From an uncultured Cytophagales bacterium (GTDB taxonomy: Bacteria > Bacteroidota > Bacteroidia > Cytophagales > Thermonemataceae), in NCBI GenBank assembly GCA_937911505.1, contig CALEMF010000001.1, positions 1 through 40,158 on the forward strand: a DNA stretch of 40,158 nt, in the 5' to 3' direction. Made by a program: the position numbers and the translations under genes. Shown here one piece after another: positions 1 through 7,959 of this stretch; within the stretch, counting starts at the first letter, position 1; each line of letters begins with the position of its first letter. The notes under the pieces were generated by a model. The model saw only the letters and a list, made by a program, of their open reading frames with translations. It did not search any database and was not told the origin of the DNA.

Positions 1-864
1 AAAGGCTGGACCGTAGACGATACCCTACCCAATCCTAACAAGGTAGCCATCGACAGGTTTGAGGCAAAACTTAATGATACGCTCGCAAAGGTAACCCAAC
101 TATATGAGACTTTCCGCCTATCGGAAGCTCTGACAACTGTGTATCGTTTAGTTTGGGATGAGTTCTGTGCGCGCTATTTGGAGATAATTAAACCAGCGTA
201 TGACCAAGCAGCGCAGCAATCGTTACCCATTGACCACGACACTTACCGTATCACCGTTCAGTACTTTGATACCCTAATGCGCCTACTTCATCCTTTTATG
301 CCTTTTATTACGGAAGAAGTATGGCAGTACCTGCAACCCCGCACCGAAGGAGAAAGTATTTGTGTAGCGAGTTATCCCACCGCATACGCTTTTGATCAGA
401 CCATTATTGAGGAAGCCACCCGCATATTTGAAATAGTACAGAACATTAACAATATTCGCCAACAACAACAGCTCAAGAAAAGCGAGGTAATAGAGGTATA
501 TTTTACGGATGAATCCTACGCACAGCTTTATACCGTTAAGTTTGCCCTGACCATACAAAAGCTTGCTGGGGTAGGTAATATTACACTTACGACTGCCAAG
601 CCTAGCGAAACAGTAGGTTTTATAGTAGGCAGTGAAGAGTTTTTTATACCAGTTACACAGACAATTGATGTAGAAGTAGAAAAGCAGAAACTCATCAAGG
701 AGCTTGATTACCAAAAAGGCTTCTTACAGTCAGTAGAGAAGAAATTGAGTAACGAACGCTTCGTCAGTAATGCACCAGAAAAAGTAGTAGCCTTAGAGAA
801 AAAGAAAAAAGAAGACGCTGAGGCAAAGATTAAGGCGCTGGAAGAGAGTTTAGCGGCGCTGTAG
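1..864 (+). CDS. valS: Valine--tRNA ligase, C-terminal part (5' end outside window)
   Basis: The reading frame is open from the first base, so this is the 3' part of a longer gene; 287 residues are visible. Class I aminoacyl-tRNA synthetase that charges tRNA-Val in the cytoplasm. What is visible is the anticodon-binding helical domain (LVWDEFCARYLE, then HPFMPFITEEVWQYL, a typical ValS/IleS/LeuS signature) and the C-terminal ValS coiled-coil arm (about the last 65 residues, charged and Lys/Glu-rich, with NERFVSNAPEKVV, a near-universal ValS motif). HIGH, KMSKS and editing domains would lie upstream of the window. An internal GTG at 139 is not the start, because homologous sequence continues upstream of it. 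A GNAT gene follows after 15 bases. Confidence 0.95.
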   Translation, partial: KGWTVDDTLPNPNKVAIDRFEAKLNDTLAKVTQLYETFRLSEALTTVYRLVWDEFCARYLEIIKPAYDQAAQQSLPIDHDTYRITVQYFDTLMRLLHPFMPFITEEVWQYLQPRTEGESICVASYPTAYAFDQTIIEEATRIFEIVQNINNIRQQQQLKKSEVIEVYFTDESYAQLYTVKFALTIQKLAGVGNITLTTAKPSETVGFIVGSEEFFIPVTQTIDVEVEKQKLIKELDYQKGFLQSVEKKLSNERFVSNAPEKVVALEKKKKEDAEAKIKALEESLAAL

Positions 865-879
865 TCTAAATAACAAGAG

Positions 880-1323
880 ATGGTCATTAGAAAAATCAAA
901 AAAGAAGAAATCGGTTTTCTATCTGATATGCTCTATGAGGCACTCTTTGTACCTAAAGAACAAACTCCACTGCCGAAAGAGATTATTCAGGAACCTTCCT
1001 TGGCAAAATACGTGGTACATTGGGGTAAAGACGCTTTTGATCTGGCTCTCGTAAGTGAACTTGATGATGAACTTGTAGGGGCTGTTTGGGGAAGACTTTT
1101 TGATGAAGCCAACAAAGGCTTTGGATTTGTAGATCACCATACGCCAGAAATTAGTATGGCCGTAAAGTCGGCTTATCGCAATAAAGGGATGGGTACTGCT
1201 TTGCTAAAAGCCATCGCTACTGCTTATACGACCATAGGCATTAAGCAGCTTTCCTTGAGTGTAGATAAAGCCAATCCAGCCGCACATCTCTACTTTCGCT
1301 TAGGCATTGATATCGTCGCTTAA
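880..1323 (+). CDS. GNAT-family N-acetyltransferase, possibly truncated at the C-terminus
   Basis: 147 residues. GNAT enzymes move an acetyl group from acetyl-CoA to an amine; the substrate here cannot be told. The acetyl-CoA pyrophosphate-binding motif A is RNKGMGTALL (about residues 104-113), preceded by the beta-4 strand EISMAVKSAYR, and followed by motif B SLSVDKANPAAHLYFRLG. The reading stops at IVA, earlier than usual: most relatives carry a final beta strand of roughly 10-15 residues after the LYxRLGF segment. The frame past the TAA at 1321-1323 continues for 12 sense codons and reads TNTSWTWKFLFP, which resembles the usual 'ENxTSWTM' ending. It starts 15 bases after valS and is probably co-transcribed with it. 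Confidence 0.85.
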   Translation: MVIRKIKKEEIGFLSDMLYEALFVPKEQTPLPKEIIQEPSLAKYVVHWGKDAFDLALVSELDDELVGAVWGRLFDEANKGFGFVDHHTPEISMAVKSAYRNKGMGTALLKAIATAYTTIGIKQLSLSVDKANPAAHLYFRLGIDIVA

Positions 1324-1490
1324 ACGAATACATCATGGACGTGGAAGTTTCTATTTCCTTAAGGCCATCTTCACTGAACTGCTATCGGCTATAATTTTTA
1401 TTTATAACGCTTGGCTTCTACCCTCTTTACATTTCAGTATATATCGTTATCCCTTTCTCTGATTTTTACACTTTTTTTCTGGATATGTAC

Positions 1491-1522
1491 ATTGTTTATA
1501 TAAGTAGAATGTAATAGTTTTG
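1491..1522 (+). promoter_or_regulatory. Bacteroidota-type promoter of the YceI-family gene
   Basis: ATTG at 1491-1494 (-33 element) is separated by 20 bases from TAGTTTTG at 1515-1522, an exact match to the -7 consensus TAnnTTTG of the Bacteroidota primary sigma factor. Transcription would start at about 1526-1529, roughly 75 bases upstream of the ATG at 1601. This is the best promoter match in the window. Confidence 0.7.
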
Positions 1523-1530
1523 TTTCAATA

Positions 1531-1552
1531 ATTAAATGTTACAACATTTAAT
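1531..1552. promoter_or_regulatory. Perfect 10-bp inverted repeat, probable repressor operator
   Basis: ATTAAATGTT, a 2-base AC centre, then AACATTTAAT: the two arms are exact reverse complements. The site begins within a few bases of the predicted transcription start of the YceI gene, which is where a dimeric repressor would block initiation. The length and A+T-rich symmetric form suit MarR-type winged-helix regulators, but the regulator cannot be identified from this window. Confidence 0.6.
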
Positions 1553-1600
1553 GTAAAAACATCAAATAAATTGTATTACTTTTTTAAACGATAAGAAACC

Positions 1601-2140
1601 ATGACAACTCAAACAGCCACCCAATGGAACATAGATCCTACCCATTCAGAGATTCTTTTTAGGGTAAGACATATGATGGTATCCAATGTAACAGGTGCTT
1701 TCAATACTTTTGAGGGATCGCTCGAGAGCGAAACAGAAGATTTTACTGAGGCGCGCATTCAATTCACAGCACAAGTTGACAGTATTAGCACTAACAATAC
1801 GCAGAGAGACGAGCATTTGCGTTCAAAGGATTTTTTTGATGCTTCGCGATTTCCTCAGCTTACCTTTGTTTCTTCTACTTTCACTAAACAATCAGAAGAG
1901 AACTACCAGCTTACAGGTAACCTGACGATTCGTGATAAAACAAAACCCGTTACCCTGACAGTGGTGTACAATGGCACTGCAGTTGACCCCTACGGGCAAA
2001 CCAAAGCAGGCTTTGAGATTAGTGGAAAAATTAATCGCAAAGATTTTGGCCTCACTTGGAGTGCTGTGACTGAAGCAGGTAACGTGGTGGTAAGTGAGGA
2101 GGTAAAGCTCGTGATGAACATACAGCTTATTAAGCAATAA
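1601..2140 (+). CDS. YceI-family lipocalin-like protein
   Basis: 179 residues, close to the usual YceI domain length. The family forms an extended lipocalin-like beta barrel that binds isoprenoid-type lipids and is often stress- or acid-induced. Recognisable landmarks are the start WNIDPTHSEILFRVRHMMVSN, the central DEHLRSKDFFDASRFPQLTF, and the end of the domain GKINRKDFGLTW. There is no signal peptide, so this is a cytoplasmic member, unlike E. coli YceI. It is a single-gene unit with its own promoter, operator palindrome and terminator. Family assignment is sure; ligand and role are not. Confidence 0.93.
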   Translation: MTTQTATQWNIDPTHSEILFRVRHMMVSNVTGAFNTFEGSLESETEDFTEARIQFTAQVDSISTNNTQRDEHLRSKDFFDASRFPQLTFVSSTFTKQSEENYQLTGNLTIRDKTKPVTLTVVYNGTAVDPYGQTKAGFEISGKINRKDFGLTWSAVTEAGNVVVSEEVKLVMNIQLIKQ

Positions 2141-2162
2141 GTATACTTTTTGATAAATATTG

Positions 2163-2195
2163 AAGGAGCGTACCTTGTGGGGTACGCTCCTTTTT
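2163..2195. terminator. Rho-independent terminator after the YceI gene
   Basis: A 12-bp stem (2163-2174 pairs with 2181-2192; core GGAGCGTACC/GGTACGCTCC) with a 6-base loop, running into a T run (2191-2195). It lies 22 bases after the YceI stop and just before the convergent DUF1573 gene, so it may serve both directions, although the T run is better on the plus strand. Confidence 0.85.
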
Positions 2196-2213
2196 CAGGA
2201 AGGCGCAGGTAAG

Positions 2214-2624
2214 TTATTCTGCCACTACCTCACCTTTGATGTAAAGTACTTTCGTACCCGTATTGGCCGTCACGGTAACGTTTTTATTAAACTGTCCCAC
2301 TTTTTTAGCATTAAAAGTTGCCTTAATAAGGCCTTCTTCACCAGGTGCGATGGCAGCTTTTGGATAGTCTACGCCTGTACAACCACAAGAGCCCTTTGCT
2401 TCGGTGATAATCACGGGGGCGTTACCTGTATTTCTGAAAGTAAACTTGGCTACTACTGGCTTATTTTGCACAATTTTTCCAAAGTCATAGTGGGTTTGTT
2501 CCCAAGTAATTGCTTCCTCTAACTCCGAGGAAAAACCAACAAAAGCGAGCTGATCGCGCTGTGCCATTAATACTGAACCAGAAATAACTAACATTAATAG
2601 TGAAAATAAAAGTATTTTTCTCAT
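2214..2624 (-). CDS. DUF1573 domain secreted protein
   Basis: 136 residues. Residues 1-21 form a signal peptide (MRKILLFSLLMLVISG... ending in LMAQ). The mature part is a single DUF1573 Ig-like domain: ITWEQTHYDFGKI is the diagnostic first strand, followed by KFTFRNTGNAPVIITEAKGSCGCT with the conserved SCGCT turn, and a final NTGTKVLYIKGEV strand. Such proteins are abundant in Bacteroidota, secreted or periplasmic, and their function is not known. It converges on the YceI gene and is monocistronic. Confidence 0.93.
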   Translation of the reverse strand: MRKILLFSLLMLVISGSVLMAQRDQLAFVGFSSELEEAITWEQTHYDFGKIVQNKPVVAKFTFRNTGNAPVIITEAKGSCGCTGVDYPKAAIAPGEEGLIKATFNAKKVGQFNKNVTVTANTGTKVLYIKGEVVAE

Positions 2625-2829
2625 TTTATTAAAAATTTAAAGGTTAAAATAAACTAATATATAAGATCCTATCAAAGTAGTGATCAAGACAAACCTAATC
2701 GTTTATTTCCAAAGCAGGTGTTAATGAATCGCCAATGAATGTTAATGAAGTGTTAACGACTACACCCACCTCAAAAAAGTCTTAAATTCCTGTTATCTTC
2801 GTATCAGATTACTATGGTAGGTTATTTCT

Positions 2830-4080
2830 ATGAAGAATCCCTCTATCCGACTTATCACCTGGTTGGGTGTCCTTTCGATTGTAGGTATTTTACTTACACA
2901 AGCTTACTGGGTACGGAAAGCCTATGCTATTCAAGCCTCCCAGTTTCATCAGGCTGTGTTCAGCGCCCTACACGAGGTAGCTACGCAGGTAGCACACCTC
3001 AAAGGGACTTCTCCCCGCATCAACGTAGTAGACCGTGTTTCCTCTAATTATTATGTAGTCAACGTAAACAGCCATATAGAACCTAGCGTACTAGAGCATT
3101 ACCTCAAAACAGCCTTCAGAGCACGGCAACTCAATACAGATTTTGAATATGGTATTTATGACTGCCACAGCGATCAAATTATAGGAGGGCGCTACATTGC
3201 CATGGACGATACGCTTCAAAAAACCCCGCTCATTTTTCCTGAATGCACCAAGTATACTTATTACTTCGGCGTGCGCTTTCCTACAAAACAAGCACACATT
3301 CTCTCTTCCATGGATGTTTGGATCGCTAGTTCTATCCTACTCTTGCTTGTGGTTATTTTCTTCGGGTACGCCCTCTTTATCATCCTGCGGCAAAAACGCT
3401 TCTCTGAAATACAAAAAGAGTTTGTCAATAACATGACACACGAGTTCAAGACACCTATTTCTACGATGGCCATTGCCGCTAAGGTATTGCAAGGAGAAAA
3501 TATTCAAGCCACCCCAAAGCGCCTTCAACAATACGCTTCCATCATCGCTACCGAAAATAATCGGCTCAAGAAACAGGTGGAAAGAGTATTACAGATGGCG
3601 CGCTTAGAAAAGAAAAACCTTCAGTTACAAAAAGAAGCAGTAGCCCTGCATCCATTCATTGAAGAAATCACCCAAGCCCTACAGTTGCAGCATTTCATCG
3701 AGTACCGTCTTGCAGCAACGCCTGTTACTATTTATGCTGATAAAGTACACCTCGCTAATCTCATTCTCAATTTACTCGACAACGCCATTAAATATTGTGT
3801 AGATGAGCCACACATTATTATCGAGACTGCCTTGACTGAAAACCAAGTAATTTTACGCATCAAAGATCATGGTTTAGGCATAGCCAAAACACACCAGAAA
3901 AGAGTCTTCAAGCGTTTTTATCGTATCCCTACTGGTAATGTACACAATGTAAAAGGCTTTGGGCTTGGGCTCAGTTATGTACAACTCGTCTCACGCCTTC
4001 ATCGGTGGTCGTTACGCTTAGAAAGTGAGCTAGGGCAAGGAAGCACTTTTCATATTACCATTCCCTTTGTAAAAAGCTAG
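2830..4080 (+). CDS. Membrane sensor histidine kinase (RprX-like)
   Basis: 416 residues. Two membrane helices (about 8-27 and 161-187) bracket a ~130-residue periplasmic sensor region with no domain I recognise and no HAMP after it. The kinase core is complete: H box NNMTHEFKTPIST with phospho-acceptor His204, N box NLILNLLDNAIKY, G1 box DHGLGIA, F box region FKRFYRIPTGN, G2 box GFGLGLSYV. The regulator follows after 6 bases, giving a standard pair. The H-box wording and partner resemble RprX/RprY of Bacteroides. The signal sensed is unknown. ATG at 2830 is chosen because it gives a normal positively charged N-terminus before the first helix. Confidence 0.92.
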   Translation: MKNPSIRLITWLGVLSIVGILLTQAYWVRKAYAIQASQFHQAVFSALHEVATQVAHLKGTSPRINVVDRVSSNYYVVNVNSHIEPSVLEHYLKTAFRARQLNTDFEYGIYDCHSDQIIGGRYIAMDDTLQKTPLIFPECTKYTYYFGVRFPTKQAHILSSMDVWIASSILLLLVVIFFGYALFIILRQKRFSEIQKEFVNNMTHEFKTPISTMAIAAKVLQGENIQATPKRLQQYASIIATENNRLKKQVERVLQMARLEKKNLQLQKEAVALHPFIEEITQALQLQHFIEYRLAATPVTIYADKVHLANLILNLLDNAIKYCVDEPHIIIETALTENQVILRIKDHGLGIAKTHQKRVFKRFYRIPTGNVHNVKGFGLGLSYVQLVSRLHRWSLRLESELGQGSTFHITIPFVKS

Positions 4081-4086
4081 TGCCTT

Positions 4087-4785
4087 ATGACTAAAGCAAA
4101 AATTCTATTCGCAGAAGACGATCTTAACTTAGGCTTTGTCACTAAGGATAATCTCAGCTTGGCTGGCTACGAAATTGTACATACCACTGATGGCTTAGCC
4201 ACTTGGGAGCTTTACCAGCAGGGCGCTTTTGATCTGTGTATTTTAGACGTTATGCTTCCTTCGCTGGATGGTTTTACATTGGCTAAGAAAATTAGAACGC
4301 AAGACCAAGCCGTTCCCATTCTCTTTCTAACGGCTAAGTCGCTGCAAGAAGATAAAATAAAAGGGCTCAAGCTGGGTGCTGACGACTACCTTACGAAGCC
4401 CTTTAGTATAGAAGAGCTTATTCTCAGGATAGAGGTTTTCTTACGGAGATGCTATCTGCAAGCATCACCTACTACTGATGTACATACGCTGGGCGACTTC
4501 ATTTTTCATTTTAACACCTTACAACTTCACTACCTTCCTGAAGATGAAAAACAAAAACTTACCTACCGAGAAGGAGAGCTTCTACATTTCTTCTTAACCA
4601 GAAAGAATCAACTTATTAAACGCGAAGAACTCCTTGAAGGAATTTGGGGCGAAAACGATTACTTTCTTGGAAGAAGCCTTGATGTTTTCATTTCACGCCT
4701 TCGCAAGTACCTAGCAAAAGATCAAAACATCTGCATCGAAAACATCCACGGAATCGGTTTTAAACTTCACACAGAAGCCTCGTAA
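4087..4785 (+). CDS. OmpR/PhoB-type response regulator (RprY-like)
   Basis: 232 residues. The receiver domain (about 4-120) has the acidic pair D11/D12, phospho-acceptor D54 in CILDVMLPSLDGF, T82 in FLTAKS and K104 in LTKPFS, so it should be phosphorylatable. The C-terminal winged-helix DNA-binding domain (about 135-230) carries LTYREGELLHFFLTRKN and the recognition helix region SLDVFISRLRKYL, ending in IENIHGIGFKL. It is coupled to the kinase 6 bases upstream. Close in pattern to Bacteroides RprY. Its regulon cannot be told from here. Confidence 0.95.
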   Translation: MTKAKILFAEDDLNLGFVTKDNLSLAGYEIVHTTDGLATWELYQQGAFDLCILDVMLPSLDGFTLAKKIRTQDQAVPILFLTAKSLQEDKIKGLKLGADDYLTKPFSIEELILRIEVFLRRCYLQASPTTDVHTLGDFIFHFNTLQLHYLPEDEKQKLTYREGELLHFFLTRKNQLIKREELLEGIWGENDYFLGRSLDVFISRLRKYLAKDQNICIENIHGIGFKLHTEAS

Positions 4786-4812
4786 AAAGTAAAAGAAGGC
4801 TTGCCTCAGAGA

Positions 4813-4866
4813 TACATTTGTACTATCTTATAGCTACTTTTAGAGTAATACATTTCATTACATTTG
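4813..4866 (+). promoter_or_regulatory. Two candidate -7 elements upstream of the arginase-family gene
   Basis: TACATTTG occurs twice, at 4813-4820 and 4859-4866, both exact TAnnTTTG matches, 73 and 27 bases before the ATG at 4893. Neither has a convincing TTG -33 element at the right spacing. The downstream one would give a leader of about 20 bases. Confidence 0.4.
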
Positions 4867-4892
4867 ATTCAGACCACGCATTACTAGAACGT

Positions 4893-5882
4893 ATGTACAG
4901 ACCTCCTGAGAAGAAACTTTGGAAAGGAAAACTTCATAAATCACAAGACCCAGCGGAGGCGAGATGGCATCAGAAAGTACGCTTCGCTAACTTAGCAGAG
5001 CGCAAACTTGCTCGCCCACAAGACTCACACACCAGCTTTGCACTTATAGGATTTCGCTCTGATGAGGGAGTAAGAAGATACCAAGGACAAGTAGGCGCCA
5101 CTGAAGGACCAACAGCCATTAGAAAAGTCTTGGCAGAATATCCTTATCATTTAGCCAAAGAGCAAATCTTGTTGGATGCAGGAGATGTGTTTTGTCTCGG
5201 GAAGTTTCTGGAGTATGCCCAAACCGATTTAGGGGATAATATTGCTTATTTACTTGATAGAGATTACTGCGCCATTGCTTTGGGAGGAGGTCGGGAATTA
5301 GCGTACGGTGCTTACCAAGGCATACACCGCCACAGGAGAAAACTAGAGCAAGAGCTGGGTATTATTAGCTTTAGTACCCACTTGGGGCTACAGCATTATG
5401 AAGAGGTGGGCAATGCCAATACTTCTTTCTTACAAATAGCCCATACCTGTGAAAAACATAACCTTCCTTTCCATTACCTGCCTATCGGCGTACAAATGCA
5501 AAGTAATACGGCCAAGGCCTTTCAAACAGCTCAACATTATAAAGTAAATCCTATTCTTGCGAAGAAACTACATTTTCACACTGTAGATTTCCTTGAAGAG
5601 AAAATTGAGTACTTCATTACTGGCAAAGAGGCCATTTATTTGTCGGTAAGCTTAGACGTATTTTCGTTTGCGTTTGCGCCAGGTGTTGGTATGGTGAATG
5701 GTGCAGGCGTTACCCCTGATATCGTTTTACACCTCATTGGCAAGATTGCGCGATCAGGTAAAGTCGTTTGTTTTGATGTATCATCACTCAATCCCAAAGC
5801 AGATAAGGCAGGGCTTACGGCCCAACTAGCGGCCAGTTTGGTATTTCAGTTTATAGAACAAGCGTCTTCTACTTCCTCCTAA
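4893..5882 (+). CDS. Arginase/formimidoylglutamase-fold protein lacking most metal ligands
   Basis: 329 residues from ATG 4893 (MYRPPEKKLWKGK matches how formimidoylglutamases begin; a longer TTG-initiated frame from 4818 adds an unlikely tail). The ureohydrolase fold is recognisable throughout: GFRSDEGVRRYQGQVGATEGP, LLDAGDV, GGGRELAYG, GIISFSTHLGLQ, AIYLSVSLDVFSFAFAPGVG. Active members bind two Mn ions through H, DxHxD and DxD. Here the GGGHE histidine is R134, FDAHxD reads F-S161-T-H163-L-G165, and DxD reads S253-L-D255, so four of six ligands are gone while the surrounding frame and length are intact. It probably cannot hydrolyse guanidino substrates as the family does. No histidine-degradation (hut) or arginine genes are nearby. 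Confidence 0.85.
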   Translation: MYRPPEKKLWKGKLHKSQDPAEARWHQKVRFANLAERKLARPQDSHTSFALIGFRSDEGVRRYQGQVGATEGPTAIRKVLAEYPYHLAKEQILLDAGDVFCLGKFLEYAQTDLGDNIAYLLDRDYCAIALGGGRELAYGAYQGIHRHRRKLEQELGIISFSTHLGLQHYEEVGNANTSFLQIAHTCEKHNLPFHYLPIGVQMQSNTAKAFQTAQHYKVNPILAKKLHFHTVDFLEEKIEYFITGKEAIYLSVSLDVFSFAFAPGVGMVNGAGVTPDIVLHLIGKIARSGKVVCFDVSSLNPKADKAGLTAQLAASLVFQFIEQASSTSS

Positions 5883-5886
5883 GGTC

Positions 5887-6396
5887 TTACCACTCCCAGT
5901 GATAGGCGGTAATGGTAGCATTAGGTAATAGGCCTTCTGCTTGTTTGCCAAAACTACTGTAGGCGCGTTGTAAGTTGCCGCTAGGGGTGGGTTGCTCATT
6001 GGCTTTAAAAAAGAGTTGCTCTCCTACTGCAAAAATAACCCACTTGAGCTTCGGCGCTTTTTTAAAAGCGGCTAGATGTTCGATATTTTTTTTCGCTTCT
6101 TCAATTACTGCTGCTTTCCAACTATCTTCTGCTTCTGGATCTTCCGTCATTTTGATTTCAAGTACTTCTAGCGCGGTAAGTTTAGCCAAATCATAATCAA
6201 CGACCTGTGCTAAATCTGCTACATCAATTTCTATTTTTCCTATTTCGTTGGGTCTTTCAAAACTACTACTAAATGAGAAGCTCTCGTCTCCTTCGTATTG
6301 GATACTTCGCGTATCTACTTTTTTAAAGGTTTGTGCCAATGCTGCTTGTGATACGAGCAAGCACAAAAAGTACAATATGATCTTTCGCATAATCAA
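5887..6396 (-). CDS. Secreted protein of unknown function
   Basis: 169 residues, or 167 from the second ATG (MRKIILYFL), which gives a cleaner signal peptide ending near QAALAQ. The mature part is soluble, alpha/beta in character, with no domain I recognise; it contains Trp- and Lys-rich segments (KLKWVIFAVGEQLFFKAN) and ends in ITAYHWEW. It faces the arginase-like gene with only four bases between the two stops. Expected location is periplasm or cell surface. I cannot name a function. Confidence 0.8.
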   Translation of the reverse strand: MIMRKIILYFLCLLVSQAALAQTFKKVDTRSIQYEGDESFSFSSSFERPNEIGKIEIDVADLAQVVDYDLAKLTALEVLEIKMTEDPEAEDSWKAAVIEEAKKNIEHLAAFKKAPKLKWVIFAVGEQLFFKANEQPTPSGNLQRAYSSFGKQAEGLLPNATITAYHWEW

Positions 6397-6521
6397 AAAT
6401 TATTAAAAGGTACTATTTTTAATACAAAAAACAGGCTAATTTTACAGTCGATACGATGGCATGTATGTTTTACAGCCATATCAACCCGTCGACTTATTAC
6501 TTTTTATGTTTTTAAAGCCTT

Positions 6522-6923
6522 ATGCGCGTATTTAAGAAATTTGATTTACTCGTGCAAATCCCTTTCCTCTTTATATTACTAGAAAGAATGTACCGCGTCT
6601 TTTGGCTAGACGACCGCCAGATATTCTTCAGCCTCTGGCTACCACTTCTTATTATCGTAGTATGGCAATTAGCCAGTCATTTGATCCACGGGTGGTGGAA
6701 CTATAGGCAGCGTTTTCAGTTTCACCTGTCACGGCGATGGACGATTGTACTACTCACCAGTTGGTTGGTATGTATTGGCTTGTTTGTGTGGCGTAAAGGA
6801 GACTATCGAGCGATGGCTTTTCTATTTATCTTTACCTTTATTAATATCGTCTTAAATATAGCGTTACTGATATTTGAAATTGTCCACCTCGATAAATTTT
6901 TGAAGAGAAGTCCCAAAAACTAA
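6522..6923 (+). CDS. Small four-helix membrane protein, unknown function
   Basis: 133 residues with about four hydrophobic spans (near 10-20, 36-56, 73-90, 97-119) and basic, Trp-rich loops. No family recognised. It stops 6 bases before a histidine kinase whose own sensory part is minimal, so a role as a membrane partner or sensory subunit of that kinase is possible but only inferred from position. Confidence 0.75.
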   Translation: MRVFKKFDLLVQIPFLFILLERMYRVFWLDDRQIFFSLWLPLLIIVVWQLASHLIHGWWNYRQRFQFHLSRRWTIVLLTSWLVCIGLFVWRKGDYRAMAFLFIFTFINIVLNIALLIFEIVHLDKFLKRSPKN

Positions 6924-6929
6924 AAGAAA

Positions 6930-7958
6930 ATGTCTACCTTTAGTATCATAAAGCCTTCAAAAAATACCTTCAAATTGTCCTTCATTAAGAAACTTTCACC
7001 CATTATCCTCTTACTATTTTGGCCGACTATTTTGTATGCCCAAGAGGTTGATAGTCGCTCTGAGGTAGAGAATATTGTACTCAATATTGGGATCGCCGTC
7101 CTTTTTGTGTTGGTGTTTCTCACCTTGATGGCTTTTCTGCAAAAGAGAAAAACCTCCCAGAAGTTGGAAGATCAAAACGAGGTCATTAAATCGCAAACCC
7201 GTGAGCTTTCTAAAGCCAATCAAGAATTCTTAAAGCAAAATCTCCGCTTAGAAACGATCTTGCACGAAAAAAATAGCATTGTAGGTATCATTACACACGA
7301 TCTTAAAATGCCTTTCAATCGTATCATTTCCTTGGCAGAGCTAGTACAATTAGATGGCGGAGAAACCCTCAACCCCAATCAACAGGAGTACTTAGCACGT
7401 ATGAAACAGGTGGTACAGGATGGCCTTGCTGTGATTCAAAATCTGCTCGATAGCCGTGTGATAGAAGATTATAAGAAAGATATTAATATTGAGCGTTTAG
7501 ACGTAAAAGAGAACATTTTAGAAGTAGTGAAGCGCTACCAACCTTATGCAAGTTCCAAACGCATTCAAATTATCTTTAAATCGAATGTACCTGAATTAGA
7601 GTTCCGTACAGATGCTTTTTTCTTGAATCGCATCATGGACAATCTCCTCTCTAACGCCATTAAGTTTTCGCCTCCTGAAAGGAAAGTATACGTTAATTTA
7701 AAAGATGAACGTGAGAAGGTGCATATCGAAGTGAGAGATGAGGGCTACGGCATCCCAGAAGAAGACCAAGAGAAGCTATTTCTAAAGCACCAAAACTTTA
7801 CCAATAAACCTACTGGTGGTGAAAGTTCGGCAGGGTTAGGGCTTTCTATTGTAAAAACCCTCGTGGAAGAACTGAACGGGAAAGTGTGGGCAGAGACCAA
7901 CCGAGGAAAAGGCGCTACTTTTTATGTAGAATTTCCGAAGATTATTATTGAGCGCTAG
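6930..7958 (+). CDS. Membrane-anchored histidine kinase without adjacent regulator
   Basis: 342 residues. An N-terminal hydrophobic segment (about 22-37, ending in LYAQ) may be a signal peptide; a second span at about 49-70 anchors the protein, leaving only a dozen extracytoplasmic residues. A predicted coiled coil (about 71-113, Gln/Glu/Lys-rich) leads to the H box IVGIITHDLKMPFNRI with His123, N box DNLLSNAIKFS, G1 box DEGYGIPEE and G2 box SAGLGLSIVKTL. All catalytic boxes are present. There is no response regulator next to it, so it is an orphan here. It is probably co-transcribed with the membrane protein 6 bases upstream. Confidence 0.9.
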   Translation: MSTFSIIKPSKNTFKLSFIKKLSPIILLLFWPTILYAQEVDSRSEVENIVLNIGIAVLFVLVFLTLMAFLQKRKTSQKLEDQNEVIKSQTRELSKANQEFLKQNLRLETILHEKNSIVGIITHDLKMPFNRIISLAELVQLDGGETLNPNQQEYLARMKQVVQDGLAVIQNLLDSRVIEDYKKDINIERLDVKENILEVVKRYQPYASSKRIQIIFKSNVPELEFRTDAFFLNRIMDNLLSNAIKFSPPERKVYVNLKDEREKVHIEVRDEGYGIPEEDQEKLFLKHQNFTNKPTGGESSAGLGLSIVKTLVEELNGKVWAETNRGKGATFYVEFPKIIIER

Positions 7959-7959
7959 G

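Noticed and set aside
4818..4892. Longer TTG start for the arginase-family gene
   Set aside because: The extra 25 residues match nothing in the family, and the region contains promoter-like TACATTTG words; MYRPPEKKLW at 4893 matches family N-termini.
4893..5882. Functional formimidoylglutamase (hutG) assignment
   Set aside because: Four of six metal ligands are absent and no other histidine-degradation gene is present.
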